NCBI GenBank assembly: GCA_030428945.1
Contig: JAUIEC010000009.1
Location: 62,001-126,000 of the forward strand
Direction of reading: 5' to 3'
DNA: 64,000 nt
DNA from: Phycisphaerae bacterium
GTDB lineage: Bacteria > Planctomycetota > Phycisphaerae > UBA1845 > Fen-1342
Below, in pieces: positions 54,534 through 63,738 of this stretch. The translations under genes were made by a program, and so were the position numbers. The notes under the pieces are model-generated. The model made no database searches. It was not told the DNA's origin and saw nothing but the letters and a program-made list of their open reading frames with translations. The number at the start of each line of letters is the position of its first letter. Position 1 is the first letter of the stretch.

Positions 54534-54875
54534 ATGCTTACGCAATGGGCGAACGCAAACCACCCGCGGCTTGTGCCGCGCGCCGGGGAGGACGACCCCG
54601 ACACGGCCCTGCTGCCGGAGGTCGACGAGACCGTTGCGCAACTGCCGCCCTACAAGGTGATTCTGCACAACGACGACGTCAACGACTTCATGCACGTGAT
54701 CATCACGATCCTGAAACTGACCCCGCTCAAGCAGGAGCAGGCGATCGAGTGCACCTGGGAGGCGCACGAAAACGGCCTCAGCATCCTGCTCCTGACTCAC
54801 CGCGAACGGGCCGAACTCTACGTCGACCAGTTCAAGACCTGCGGCGTGACCGTCACCTGCGAGCCTGACAGCTGA
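54534..54875 (+). CDS. clpS: ATP-dependent Clp protease adaptor ClpS
   Basis: ClpS delivers N-degron substrates to ClpA/ClpC. The substrate-binding core is PPYKVILHNDDVNDFMHVI (the NDD motif), and AIECTWEAHENG, LLLTHRERAELYVDQF complete the adaptor fold. The N-terminal 40 residues form a disordered extension, as in other ClpS proteins. 113 residues. No clpA is nearby. Confidence 0.93.
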   Translation: MLTQWANANHPRLVPRAGEDDPDTALLPEVDETVAQLPPYKVILHNDDVNDFMHVIITILKLTPLKQEQAIECTWEAHENGLSILLLTHRERAELYVDQFKTCGVTVTCEPDS

Positions 54876-54883
54876 CGCGAATC

Positions 54884-55110
54884 AGGGAGCGAGGGAGCGA
54901 GGGAGCTAGGGAGCAAGAGCACCGGGTGCCCCTCGCCGGGTGCCCCACCCTTTGAGTGAGCGCAGCGAACGGAAGGGTGGGGGACTGCGTTGGGCCGCGA
55001 CACAGAAGAAGGACCGCGAAGCAGAAGAGCCAGACGGTGCCGCATCGACGCCGCGTGTTCCGCGGTCATTCGCGATTGCGGTCTGCCGCGTCGATGACGC
55101 ACCCTGCCGG
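54884..55110. repeat. GGGAGCGA array followed by a full C-type repeat
   Basis: Four purine octamers (54884-54920) are followed by a C-type element in forward orientation (54921-55110): GGGTGCCCC units, GAGTGAGCGCAGCGAACG, GGGGGACTGCGTTGGGCC, a CGCGACACAGAAGAAGGACC tract, GTGCCGCATCGACGCC and GTCGATGACGCACCCTG. From 55111 to 55360 no gene is supported; bases 55200-55310 are relatively AT-rich and may carry the promoter of the octaheme gene. Confidence 0.85.
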
Positions 55111-55360
55111 GATGGCTCCCTCACTCCCGTCGTGCCAACCTGTCGAAATCCGGTCGAAGCGTGCTGCGCCGGTTCCCCCACCGGGCGTGCGCGAAGCTGC
55201 GCAGATAAAAAACGTTCAAACCGGTCTATTGCGTTTAAACCGCGAAGATGTGTCCGGCACGGGGTTTGCTTCGCTGATCCGTGGTCAATACCGCGCCAAT
55301 TACTGACCGGTTCAGGCGCCGCATGGGGCGGATGGTCGGGACGGTCTGGGAGTGCGTCAC

Positions 55361-56869
55361 ATGCGTGCCGCGGTTCTTTTCGGTCTGAGTGCCTTCCTGG
55401 CTGTGGCCATGGGCGGCTGTCCTGAACTGATGCCTCCGGAAGACCAGCAGCCTTCCGACACACCTCAGGACCAGTCTCCACCAGGCGAGACCGAGAAGAC
55501 CCTGCACGAGATGTTCTTCACGGAGAGCTTCACGGGCGGGGTCTACACCGACGGCAGCGACTGCCTGGTCTGCCACTCGGACCGCGGGCAGCAGATTCTC
55601 GAGTCCGCCCACTGGAACTGGGGCGGCGCGGCCCACGGCGTCGCCGGACAGGACGGCGAATTCGTCGGCAAGATCAACCTGATCAATAACTTCTGCATCG
55701 CCATCCCCGGCAACGAGGGACGCTGCACGCAGTGCCACCCGAGCTATGGCTGGCAGGACAACAAGTTCGACATGCAGGACATCGACCAGGTCGACTGCCT
55801 CGTCTGCCACTCCGATCCGCAGCACTACAGCAAGGATCCGATTGCGGCCGGCGGCGGCGGATTCCCGACCGAGGCCTCGAACCTGCAGGAAGCCGCCTAC
55901 AGCGTCGGGGCCCCGCAGCGGGCCAACTGCGGCAAGTGCCACTACAGCGCCGGCGGCGGCGATAACGTCAAGCATGGCGACCTGGCTTCATCGCTCAACG
56001 ACGCCACCTTCGAGATGGATGTCCACATGGGCAGCCTCGACACGGGTGGCCAGAACTACCAGTGCCAGACCTGCCACACCACGACCAGCCACCGGATCGC
56101 CGGGGCCACCGCGCTGCACTCGGCCGACGAAGGACGCGTGTCCTGCACCGACTGCCACGGCGGAACGGTGCACGAATCGGCGGTCCTGAACCTGCACCTG
56201 CGCTCGGTCGCCTGCCAGGCCTGCCACATTCCGACCTACGCGCGGCAGATCGCGACGAAGCTGGAGTGGTACTGGGACGAGGCCGGCGAGGACCGGACCG
56301 AGATCCCCGAGCAGTTCGGCCGGGCGACGTATGACAAGAAGAAGGGCAGCTTCGTCTGGGGCAAGAACGTGCGTCCGGACCTGCTGTGGTACGACGGCCA
56401 GTTCGAGCGGGTCGTGATCGGACGGAACGACACGTACGAGCACGATCCGAGCCCGGGTGACCCGGTGGTGCTGGCCCGGCCGGTGGGCAGCATCGACGAT
56501 CCGAAGTCGAAGCTGTACCCGTTCAAGCGGTTCATCGGACGGCAGCCGGCCGACCCGGTCAACAGGAAGCTGCTGGTGCCGCACCTGTTCGGCAAGAAGT
56601 CGGGTGAGAACCCGTACTGGGCCAAGTTCGACTGGCAGACCGCCTGCATGGACGGCGACGCCTATGCCAGGGAGATGCTCGGGGACGAGACGTGGGTGGA
56701 CTACAGCGGCGAGGCGCCGGTGTTCGTCGACACCGTCATGTACCTGACCCTGAATCACGAGATCGCCCCGGCCAGCATGGCGCTGGACTGCGAGGCTTGT
56801 CACGATGGAGGACTCGACTGGAACGCCCTGGGGTTTGACGGGGACCCGTGGACGAATGATCTGCGGTAA
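55361..56869 (+). CDS. octaheme c-type cytochrome lipoprotein, tetrathionate reductase (OTR) family
   Basis: Eight CxxCH motifs are present in order: CLVCH, CTQCH, CLVCH, CGKCH, CQTCH, CTDCH, CQACH, CEACH. The segments SAHWNWGG, NNFCIAIPGNEGRCTQCHPSYGW, RANCGKCHYSAGGGDNVKHGD and DVHMGSLDTGGQNYQCQTCH match the OTR family, which reduces tetrathionate in vitro, and also nitrite and hydroxylamine. The signal peptide ends at a lipobox-like GGC (about residue 21), so the protein may be anchored outside the inner membrane. 502 residues. GGAG lies eight bases before the ATG. No partner quinol oxidase or membrane subunit is nearby. Confidence 0.9.
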   Translation: MRAAVLFGLSAFLAVAMGGCPELMPPEDQQPSDTPQDQSPPGETEKTLHEMFFTESFTGGVYTDGSDCLVCHSDRGQQILESAHWNWGGAAHGVAGQDGEFVGKINLINNFCIAIPGNEGRCTQCHPSYGWQDNKFDMQDIDQVDCLVCHSDPQHYSKDPIAAGGGGFPTEASNLQEAAYSVGAPQRANCGKCHYSAGGGDNVKHGDLASSLNDATFEMDVHMGSLDTGGQNYQCQTCHTTTSHRIAGATALHSADEGRVSCTDCHGGTVHESAVLNLHLRSVACQACHIPTYARQIATKLEWYWDEAGEDRTEIPEQFGRATYDKKKGSFVWGKNVRPDLLWYDGQFERVVIGRNDTYEHDPSPGDPVVLARPVGSIDDPKSKLYPFKRFIGRQPADPVNRKLLVPHLFGKKSGENPYWAKFDWQTACMDGDAYAREMLGDETWVDYSGEAPVFVDTVMYLTLNHEIAPASMALDCEACHDGGLDWNALGFDGDPWTNDLR

Positions 56870-56989
56870 CAGGGTTGCGGTCTGAAGCCCCTCGGAGAGG
56901 GCGTTCCCAAGACAGCGGCGGGATGCGTGAAAGGGCCCACTCGGCCGGCACGCTCCCGCCGCTGTCCGTTTGGACGGACCGGGGAAGGT

Positions 56990-57066
56990 CAGGGAGCGCG
57001 GGAGCAAGAAAGCAGGGAGCGAGGGAGCAAGGGAGCGAGGGAGCAAGAAAGCAGGGAGCAGGGGAG
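56990..57066. repeat. purine octamer array after the octaheme gene
   Basis: About nine GGGAGCGA/GGGAGCAA units, some altered to GAAAGCAG. The orientation has purines on the coding strand downstream of the gene. Confidence 0.78.
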
Positions 57067-57097
57067 CCGGGCGCGACAGAGCGAGGGTGCGAGGGAA

Positions 57098-57365
57098 TCT
57101 GGTGCGACTGCTCTCGAGTCTCCTGGGCAGTGTCTTCTGACGCCCGGAATCGTTGTCCGGTTCCCCTTCCACCGCCGCGCTGTAGGGTGCGTCATCGACG
57201 CGTCAGACCGCGATTGCGACGACCGCGGGAACTCCGGGCGTCGATGCCGCACCGCTTGGCTCTTCGTCGCCGCGGTCCTTCTTCCGTGTCGCGGCCAAAC
57301 GCAGTCCCCCACCCCTTCCGCATCCGGCGCTCGCTCAAAGACGGGGCACCCGGCCGCAGGCGGGA
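57098..57365. repeat. reversed stem-loop module and reversed C-type repeat
   Basis: A reversed stem-loop module (57098-57140) precedes a C-type element in reverse orientation (57181-57365), starting TGTAGGGTGCGTCATCGACG and ending in GGGGCACCCGG. It includes the CGTGTCGCGGCCAAACGCAG tract and a degenerate hairpin. No gene lies between 56870 and 57453. Confidence 0.82.
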
Positions 57366-57396
57366 CCACCGGTGCAACAGGGCGGGGCGCGGGGGT

Positions 57397-57450
57397 TCTC
57401 TCGCTCTCTCGCTCTCTCGCTCCCTCGCTCCCTGCTTCCTGGCTCCCTCC
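57397..57450. repeat. CTCTCTCG / CTCCCTCG array before the kinase stop
   Basis: About six pyrimidine octamers with a gradual change from CTCTCTCG to CTCCCTCG end beside the stop codon of the minus-strand kinase gene. Confidence 0.7.
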
Positions 57451-57453
57451 TCG

Positions 57454-59352
57454 TCAGGCCCCCACGGGCGTGGCTGCCTGCAGGAATCGCTGCAGTTTGC
57501 GGAAGAAGGTCTCGCGGCGGATGGGTTTGGTGGCGTAGTCGTCGCAGCCCGCCTGCAGGCAGCGCTGGCGGTCCCCGCGCATCGCGTGGGCCGTCAGGGC
57601 CACGATCGGATTCGTATAGCCGGCCGACCGCAGCTTGCGGGTCGCCGTGTAGCCGTCCATCACCGGCATCTGCATGTCCATCAGGATCAGGTCGAACGGC
57701 GTGCCGGCCGTCGACTGTGCCAGGGCCGCCTTGACGGCCTCCGACCCGTTCGAGACCCAGGTCACCTCGACGCCGGTCCGTTCCAGCAGGCGGCGAATCA
57801 GCCGGTGATTGTCCTCGCCGTCCTCGGCCAGCAGCACGCGTCCGACCAGGCTCGGCGGCGGGACCGGCGTGCCGGCACCCTGCTCGGGTTCGCGATCCGA
57901 GGCGGGATCGATCATCCGCACATCGTCCAGATCGCCGGTCGCGATTTCGAGCGTGAAGGTGCTGCCTTCCCCCGGCCGGCTTGCGACCGTGATCTGCCCG
58001 CCGAGCTCACGCGCCAGGCGTCGCGAGATCGACAGCCCCAGCCCGGTTCCGCCAAAGCGGCGGGCGACCCCCGCGTCGGCCTGCTCGAAGGGGTCGAACA
58101 CCCGGCGGCACTGGTCGGGTGTCATGCCGATGCCGGTGTCCCGGATGGCAATCCGCAGCAGCGGGCTGGCCCCCGGACGGAACGAAACGGCGATGCGGGC
58201 ACCACCCTCACTGGTGAACTTGAGCGCGTTGCCGACCAGGTTCATCAGGATCTGCCGCAGCCGCGTCGGGTCCGTGGCGATCGTCTCCGGGATCGGACCG
58301 CTGTATACGGTCTCGAGCGAGAGGCCTTTCTCGTCGGCCAGGCTTCGCAGGTTCGATTCGACCTCCGCGAGGATCGCCGTCGGCCGGGTCGTGACCCGCT
58401 CGATCGTCAGCTTGCCGGCCTCCATCCGCGAAACGTCGAGGATGTCGTTCAGCACGGTCAGCAGGTGCTGGGCGTTCCGCATGATCGTGCGGCTGACGTC
58501 CTGCCGCTGGACCGGGTCCAGGCGCTCGTCCAGCAGCGTCTCGGCATAGCCCAGGATCGATGTCATCGGCGTCCGGATTTCGTGGCTCATGTTCGCCAGG
58601 AACTCGGTCTTGCTGTGATTGGCGGCCTCGGCCGCCGCGCGGGCCCGGCGCAGCGCCCGCTCACGACGCACACCGCTGGCGAACTCGGATCGCAGCAGGC
58701 GGGTCGTCGGCTCGAAGATCATCACCGCTTCCACCAGCAGCACCAGCAGCGTGATCGCCATCAGCGACCAGCCCGTCAGCCGCAGCCCGGCATGCCGCGC
58801 GGCAAGCTGGTCGTCCAGTTGATAGACGATCTGGCTCATCGCCGGCAGAAACGCCGCGGTGGCCTCCACCAGGCGCTGCACCTCGTGTCCCGGCAGGGGG
58901 GTGTCCGGCGGCGTCGCGATCAGCGTGTCGGCCGCGGCCCGCAGCCTGTCGAGCGCGGGTTGCAGGGTTTCAAGCCGCCGCACGGTCTCGGGGTCTCCCG
59001 GCGGCAGCCGCAGGCCCGGGTCCCCCTCGATCAGCGCCTGGTGCGTCTGCCGCAGCGTGGCCAGGTCGGCGGTCAACTCGGCCAGGGCGGCCGAACGGGC
59101 GACCGCATCGTCTGCGGCCGCGGCGACCAGTGCGGCTTTTGCGCATTTCTGGCTCAGCGCCCGTTGCAGTCCGCTCAGGTTGATTACGTGGCCGGTGGTT
59201 TCGAGGCTCTGGATGGCCTGCTGGTTGCGGACCTGGGCCGCGAACGTCAACAGCGCGATGGCGGACAGGGCACAGATGTACGCCGCCTTGAAGCGACGGA
59301 CGAGCCCGCGCGGCGAAAGTCGATTGTCACCGTTCATCCGGGGTGTTCCCAT
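57454..59352 (-). CDS. hybrid sensor histidine kinase with receiver domain
   Basis: Domain order: membrane segment (about 20-38), an extracytoplasmic helical bundle of the PilJ/type IV pilus sensor kind (INLSGLQRALSQKCAKAALV), a second membrane segment (about 190-210), HisKA with NMSHEIRTPM (phosphoacceptor His about 252), HATPase with LVGNALKFT, DTGIGM and GGTGLGLSI, and a receiver domain with LLAEDGEDN, the Asp in LILMDMQMPVMDG (about 558) and ATKPIRRE. No output domain is fused. The ATG at 59352 is used; 59337 and 59409 are alternatives. It is divergent from the thiolase gene. Confidence 0.9.
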   Translation of the reverse strand: MGTPRMNGDNRLSPRGLVRRFKAAYICALSAIALLTFAAQVRNQQAIQSLETTGHVINLSGLQRALSQKCAKAALVAAAADDAVARSAALAELTADLATLRQTHQALIEGDPGLRLPPGDPETVRRLETLQPALDRLRAAADTLIATPPDTPLPGHEVQRLVEATAAFLPAMSQIVYQLDDQLAARHAGLRLTGWSLMAITLLVLLVEAVMIFEPTTRLLRSEFASGVRRERALRRARAAAEAANHSKTEFLANMSHEIRTPMTSILGYAETLLDERLDPVQRQDVSRTIMRNAQHLLTVLNDILDVSRMEAGKLTIERVTTRPTAILAEVESNLRSLADEKGLSLETVYSGPIPETIATDPTRLRQILMNLVGNALKFTSEGGARIAVSFRPGASPLLRIAIRDTGIGMTPDQCRRVFDPFEQADAGVARRFGGTGLGLSISRRLARELGGQITVASRPGEGSTFTLEIATGDLDDVRMIDPASDREPEQGAGTPVPPPSLVGRVLLAEDGEDNHRLIRRLLERTGVEVTWVSNGSEAVKAALAQSTAGTPFDLILMDMQMPVMDGYTATRKLRSAGYTNPIVALTAHAMRGDRQRCLQAGCDDYATKPIRRETFFRKLQRFLQAATPVGA

Positions 59353-59431
59353 CGCGACAGCGCTTTCTGTGTTATCGGGAACCCCTCGGGACGGCTTGAC
59401 GGCCGGCATTGCGCTTTTCCGGGCCAGCGAC

Positions 59432-59437
59432 TACGAT
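59432..59437 (+). promoter_or_regulatory. -10-like element directly upstream of the thiolase gene
   Basis: TACGAT ends seven bases before the ATG at 59445, with TTGCGC 17 bases further upstream. No ribosome site is visible. Confidence 0.42.
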
Positions 59438-59444
59438 GCCGGCC

Positions 59445-60644
59445 ATGAGAAAAGCAGCAATTATTGCCGGTGTCCGCACGCCGATCGGACGCTACGGCGG
59501 GGCCCTGGCCGCCTGCCGCCCGGATGATCTGGCCGCTCACGTGATCCGGACGGTCGTGACCCGAAGCGGGATCGACCCCGGTCTGATCGAGGATGTCTAC
59601 TTCGGCGACGCCAACCAGGCCGGCGAAAGCAACCGGAACGTGGCCCGCATGGCGGCCCTGCTGGCGGGACTGCCGGAATCGGTGGCCGGCTGCACCGTCA
59701 ACCGCCTGTGCGCCTCGGGGCTCGAAGCGATCAACCTTGCCGCCCGGATGATCGAAGCGGGGGCCGGCGATGTCTTCCTCGCCGGCGGCGTCGAAAGCAT
59801 GAGCCGGGCTCCGTTCGTGGTGTCCAAGGCGCAGAGCGCGTTCGATCGCGGCCCGCAGATGGTCGATACCACGATCGGCTGGCGATTCGTCAATCCGAAA
59901 CTCGCCGCCGCCCACCACCCCTACAGCATGGGCGAGACGGCCGAGAACGTCGCCCGCCAGTACGACATCAGCCGCGCCGACCAGGATGCCTTCGCCGTCG
60001 CCAGCCAGCGGAAGTGCGCCGACGCCCAGCAGGCCGGCCGGCTTGCAGACGAGATCGTGGCCGTCGAGATTCCGCAGCGCAAGGGCGATCCGGTCATCGT
60101 CGAGGTCGACGAACACCCGCGGCCGGACACGACCCTCGAGAAACTGTCGAAGCTGCGACCGGCGTTCCGCGAAGGCGGCACGGTGACGGCCGGGAATTCG
60201 TCGGGCGTCAACGACGGCGCGGCGGCGCTGCTGCTGGTCGAAGCGGCCCGGGCCCGGGCCCTCGGACTGCGGCCGCTGGCGTACGTCGGTCCGAGCGCGG
60301 TCGCGGGGGTCGATCCGGCCTGCATGGGGATCGGTCCGGTGGCCGCGACCCGCAAGCTGCTGGAGCGGACGGGACTGGCGATCGGCGACTTCGACCTGGT
60401 GGAACTGAACGAGGCCTTCGCGGCCCAGTCGCTGGCCTGCGTGCGGGAACTCGGACTGGATCCGGAGCGGGTGAATCCGAACGGCGGGGCGATCGCCCTG
60501 GGACATCCGCTCGGCTGCAGCGGTGCCCGGCTGGTCCTGACGCTGATGCACGAACTGCGGCGCCGCGACGCCGGCCGGGGACTCGCGACGCTCTGCGTCG
60601 GTGTCGGACAGGGCGTCGCCACGATCATCGAACGGGCGGACTAG
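59445..60644 (+). CDS. acetyl-CoA acyltransferase (thiolase), 3-oxoadipyl-CoA thiolase-like
   Basis: The thiolase active-site Cys is in [20 protein letters not shown] (about residue 90), the catalytic His in [20 protein letters not shown] and the second Cys in [28 protein letters not shown] [14 protein letters not shown] and [14 protein letters not shown] are standard. Sequence length and the neighbouring paaABCD genes suggest the 3-oxoadipyl-CoA thiolase step (PaaJ/PcaF) at the end of phenylacetate breakdown, which is inference; a general acetoacetyl-CoA thiolase cannot be excluded. It is 153 bases upstream of paaA on the same strand. Confidence 0.88.
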   Translation: MRKAAIIAGVRTPIGRYGGALAACRPDDLAAHVIRTVVTRSGIDPGLIEDVYFGDANQAGESNRNVARMAALLAGLPESVAGCTVNRLCASGLEAINLAARMIEAGAGDVFLAGGVESMSRAPFVVSKAQSAFDRGPQMVDTTIGWRFVNPKLAAAHHPYSMGETAENVARQYDISRADQDAFAVASQRKCADAQQAGRLADEIVAVEIPQRKGDPVIVEVDEHPRPDTTLEKLSKLRPAFREGGTVTAGNSSGVNDGAAALLLVEAARARALGLRPLAYVGPSAVAGVDPACMGIGPVAATRKLLERTGLAIGDFDLVELNEAFAAQSLACVRELGLDPERVNPNGGAIALGHPLGCSGARLVLTLMHELRRRDAGRGLATLCVGVGQGVATIIERAD

Positions 60645-60756
60645 CCGCGCAATCGAGCGTCGGTTCCGTGGCTGATCGCCGGGGTGCAGCCGGGAACGCC
60701 GGAGCGCTGGTCGCTTCCGCGGCGCCCGCCCGCTCCCGCGCGCGGTGTGCAGGTGA

Positions 60757-60762
60757 TATAAT
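60757..60762 (+). promoter_or_regulatory. extended -10 promoter for paaABCD
   Basis: A perfect TATAAT preceded by TGA (extended -10) lies 35 bases before the paaA ATG. The -35 region is poor, as expected for extended -10 promoters. Confidence 0.6.
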
Positions 60763-60797
60763 CCGATCCACGGAACCCGCAATCTGAGGAGTGATCG

Positions 60798-61826
60798 ATG
60801 AGCGTCAGCGCCGGGGACAACATCAAGCTCGACTGGGAGCGGCAGGAGGATCCGCAGCGTCTGGCCGCGTTCGAGGCCCGCATCGACGCCGGCGAACTGG
60901 TGGAAGCCGACGACTGGATGCCGCAGAATTACCGCGTCGGCATGCTGCGGATGGCCGAGCACCACGCCAACTCCGAGATCGTCGGCGCGCTGCCCGAGGG
61001 CGAGTGGATCACGCGGGCACCGTCGCTGAAGCGCAAGCTGGCCCTGATCGCCAAGGTGCAGGACGAGGTCGGACACGGACAGATGCTCTACCGCGTCAGC
61101 CAGGACCTCGGCAAGCCGCGCGACGCGATGCTGCGCGATCTGTGCACCGGCCGCACCAAGTATCACAACGTCTTCAACTACCCGGCCCCGACCTGGGCCG
61201 ATGTGGCCATGATCCAGTGGCTGGTGGACGGCGCCGCGATCATGAACCAGAAGAGCCTCGCCGACGGCAGCTACGGTCCCTACGTGCGGACCATGCGGCG
61301 GATCAACATGGAAGAGGCCTTCCACTTCAAGAGCGGCGAGGACATGGTGCTGACGCTGATGAGCGGCACGCCCCGCCAGCGACGCGACACCCAGGCCGCC
61401 TTCGACCGCTGGTGGATGCCGTGCCTGATGTTCTTCGGACCGCCGGACAAGGATTCGACGAAGACCTCGCCGTTCATGACCTGGCGGATCAAGACCTTGA
61501 CCAACGACACGCTCCGGCAGCGGTTCGTCGATCGCTTCGCGCCGGCCGCGATCGACCTCGGCCTCGAGATCAAGACCAAGCAGCGCGACGCGTCCGGCGC
61601 GATCGTCTCGGACGACCTGGTGCCGGACGAGTTGATCGTCCACGATGAGGCCAGCGGACACTACGGTTTCACGCAGCCCGACTGGGACGAGTTCAACCGC
61701 GTAATCCGCGGAAACGGACCGCTCAATCGCGAGCGCGTCGGCCTGCGGCGGTTCTCGTACGAGCAGGGCGCCTGGGTTCGCCGGGCCGTCCTCGGGCAGA
61801 CCTGCGGACTGCCGCTGGCCAACTGA
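60798..61826 (+). CDS. paaA: phenylacetyl-CoA 1,2-epoxidase catalytic subunit PaaA
   Basis: The diiron subunit of the epoxidase that turns phenylacetyl-CoA into its ring-epoxide with O2. It shows the ferritin-like Glu/His residues in LIAKVQDEVGHGQMLYR and RINMEEAFHFKSGEDM, along with NYPAPTWADVAMIQWLVDGAAI and the C-terminal QPDWDEFNRVIRGNGP. 342 residues. GGAG lies eight bases before the ATG. First gene of paaABCD. Confidence 0.95.
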   Translation: MSVSAGDNIKLDWERQEDPQRLAAFEARIDAGELVEADDWMPQNYRVGMLRMAEHHANSEIVGALPEGEWITRAPSLKRKLALIAKVQDEVGHGQMLYRVSQDLGKPRDAMLRDLCTGRTKYHNVFNYPAPTWADVAMIQWLVDGAAIMNQKSLADGSYGPYVRTMRRINMEEAFHFKSGEDMVLTLMSGTPRQRRDTQAAFDRWWMPCLMFFGPPDKDSTKTSPFMTWRIKTLTNDTLRQRFVDRFAPAAIDLGLEIKTKQRDASGAIVSDDLVPDELIVHDEASGHYGFTQPDWDEFNRVIRGNGPLNRERVGLRRFSYEQGAWVRRAVLGQTCGLPLAN

Positions 61827-61870
61827 GTGCTCCGCCGCCACGCGGTGCGACGGAAACAGGGAGAGTGCCC

Positions 61871-62269
61871 ATGGGGCTTTCGAGCAAGCGGACCGGAATC
61901 CCGACCTACGAGCACCCGGACAGGCTCAGCGACAACCCCGAGGGTGACCTGCGGGCCTACGAGGTCTTCGTGCAGACCGAACGCGGCAAGCCGCACACCC
62001 ACTGCGGCAGCGTCGATGCCGCCGACGACGCCATGGCCCTGCAGTTCGCCCGCGAGCACTACGGCCGCGACCAGGCCTGCGTGCAGGTCTGGGTCTGTCC
62101 GCGCGACGCGATGATCCGCACCGACTACGACAAGGACCTCGTCTTCCGCCTGACCGATCAGAGCTACCGCTTCGCCAAGGGCTACAACGTCGGCGCGAAG
62201 TGGCGCGAGTTCCGCGCCCAGCGCGACTACGAAGACTACCGCAAGGAAGACATCAAGGAACACTTCTGA
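61871..62269 (+). CDS. paaB: phenylacetyl-CoA epoxidase subunit PaaB
   Basis: PaaB is the small bridging subunit of the epoxidase complex. The core EVFVQTERGKPHTHCGSVDAADDAMALQFAREHYGRD in pieces and WVCPRDAMIRTDYDKDLVFRL match the family. At 132 residues it is longer than the usual 95 because of an N-terminal and a C-terminal extension (RDYEDYRKEDIKEHF). GGAG precedes the ATG at seven bases. Confidence 0.92.
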   Translation: MGLSSKRTGIPTYEHPDRLSDNPEGDLRAYEVFVQTERGKPHTHCGSVDAADDAMALQFAREHYGRDQACVQVWVCPRDAMIRTDYDKDLVFRLTDQSYRFAKGYNVGAKWREFRAQRDYEDYRKEDIKEHF

Positions 62270-62321
62270 GGCAACCGGGAACTGGAACAGGGAACAGGCA
62301 CGTTTCGCGGACGGGAATCTC

Positions 62322-63098
62322 ATGCCGGATGAACTGGGACAGCACAGGGCGGCCCTGACGGAACTGCTGCTGTCGATCGCCGATGACAAACTGATGCTCG
62401 GGCATCGCAACGCGGACTGGACCGGACTCGCGCCGATCCTCGAAGAGGACATCGCCTTCTCGGCCCTCGCGCAGGACGACATCGCCCACGCCGGCGCGCT
62501 CTTCGACCTGCTGGCCGACTGGAACGACGATGACGCCAATCGACTGGCCTTCGGACGCCAGCCCGATGAGTACCGCTGTGCCGCCCTCGTCACCCTCTCC
62601 GACGAGTTCGACTGGGCCGTCGCCCTCGTCCGCCAGTTCTGCTGCGATCACTTCGACCAGTTGCGACTCGCCCGACTGGCCGCCTCCAGCCTCCAGCCCC
62701 TCGCCGATCTCGCCGCCCGCATGGCCCGCGAAGAGGCCCTCGGCGTCGGCCACGCCGACCAGTGGATCGTGCGGCTCAGCGGTGCCACCGCCGAAGCACG
62801 CCAGCGGGTCGAAAGCGCCCTCCGCATCGTGCTGCCCCTGACCCCCGGACTGTTCGAAGAGCCCGCCGGCGTCGCCGAACTCGAAGCCTGCGGCCTGTAC
62901 CCCGGCAGCACCGACCAGATGCACGGCCAGTGGTGCGAGATGGTCAGCAACGTGCTCGAACACGCCGGCCTGCCGGCCACGCTGCCGCCACGATCGGGCG
63001 AAGCCGGCGGTCGCCGCGGACGGCACCCGGCCGAGTTCCCCGGCCTGCTCGACGAAATGTGCGAAGTGTATCGCTCCGAACCCCAGGCCCAGTGGTGA
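62322..63098 (+). CDS. paaC: phenylacetyl-CoA epoxidase structural subunit PaaC
   Basis: PaaC is a ferritin-like subunit paired with PaaA. LLLSIADDKLMLGHRNADWTG, EEDIAFSALAQDDIAHAGALFDLL and HFDQLRLARLAASSLQPLADL fit the family. 258 residues. The start MPDELGQHRAALTELL follows GGGAA. It lies 52 bases after paaB and 27 bases before paaD. Confidence 0.92.
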   Translation: MPDELGQHRAALTELLLSIADDKLMLGHRNADWTGLAPILEEDIAFSALAQDDIAHAGALFDLLADWNDDDANRLAFGRQPDEYRCAALVTLSDEFDWAVALVRQFCCDHFDQLRLARLAASSLQPLADLAARMAREEALGVGHADQWIVRLSGATAEARQRVESALRIVLPLTPGLFEEPAGVAELEACGLYPGSTDQMHGQWCEMVSNVLEHAGLPATLPPRSGEAGGRRGRHPAEFPGLLDEMCEVYRSEPQAQW

Positions 63099-63125
63099 TC
63101 GAGGAACGAGCGGGGGACACATCCG

Positions 63126-63659
63126 GTGCGAACGACGGAACGTGACATTCGAAGCGTGCTCGCGCTGGTCCGCGACCCGGAGATGCCGATCAGCATCGTC
63201 GACCTCGGACTCGTCGAGCGCGTCACGCTCGAGCCCGACCGGGACAGCGGCCGGCACGCCACGATCGACCTGCTGCCGACCTTCGTCGGCTGCCCGGCCC
63301 TCGACATGATCCGGGCCGAAGTGAGCGACCGCGTCGGCGACCTGCCCGAAATCACCCGCGTGACGGTCAACTTCCTGCATCGCCCGGGCTGGTCGCCGGA
63401 TCGCATCACCCCGGCCGGGCGGGCGGAACTGAAGGCCCACGGGGTGACGGTCCCCGAAGCGGGCTGCGGCGGAACGTCAACGGCCGCCCAGCCGGAACTG
63501 GTCGGCCTGACCGTTGCCGGCCAGGCGCCGCCGGTGCCGTGCCCGTACTGCGACTCGGACGAGACCGAATGCGAGAGCCGCTTCGGCCCCACGCGCTGCC
63601 GGATGATCTTCTACTGCCGGGCCTGCCGCAATTCGTTCGAACACCTGAAGCCCATCTGA
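63126..63659 (+). CDS. paaD: phenylacetyl-CoA epoxidase assembly protein PaaD
   Basis: PaaD is a SufT/MIP18-like protein involved in assembling the epoxidase. The MIP18 fold is seen as [20 protein letters not shown] and [16 protein letters not shown]. The C-terminal zinc/iron-sulfur module [22 protein letters not shown] with [16 protein letters not shown] is specific to PaaD. GTG start. It closes the operon; paaE, the electron-transfer subunit that normally follows, is not next to it. Confidence 0.93.
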   Translation: MRTTERDIRSVLALVRDPEMPISIVDLGLVERVTLEPDRDSGRHATIDLLPTFVGCPALDMIRAEVSDRVGDLPEITRVTVNFLHRPGWSPDRITPAGRAELKAHGVTVPEAGCGGTSTAAQPELVGLTVAGQAPPVPCPYCDSDETECESRFGPTRCRMIFYCRACRNSFEHLKPI

Positions 63660-63738
63660 TCCAGCGTGGATCTCATGGGGCGCCAACCCTGCCGCCCGGC
63701 TGCCACAGCGCAGCCCGCGAACTGACCGGGACCCGCCA

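Noticed and set aside
59334..61841. 835-codon minus-strand open frame
   Set aside because: It is antisense to the thiolase and paaA genes, both with strong family motifs.
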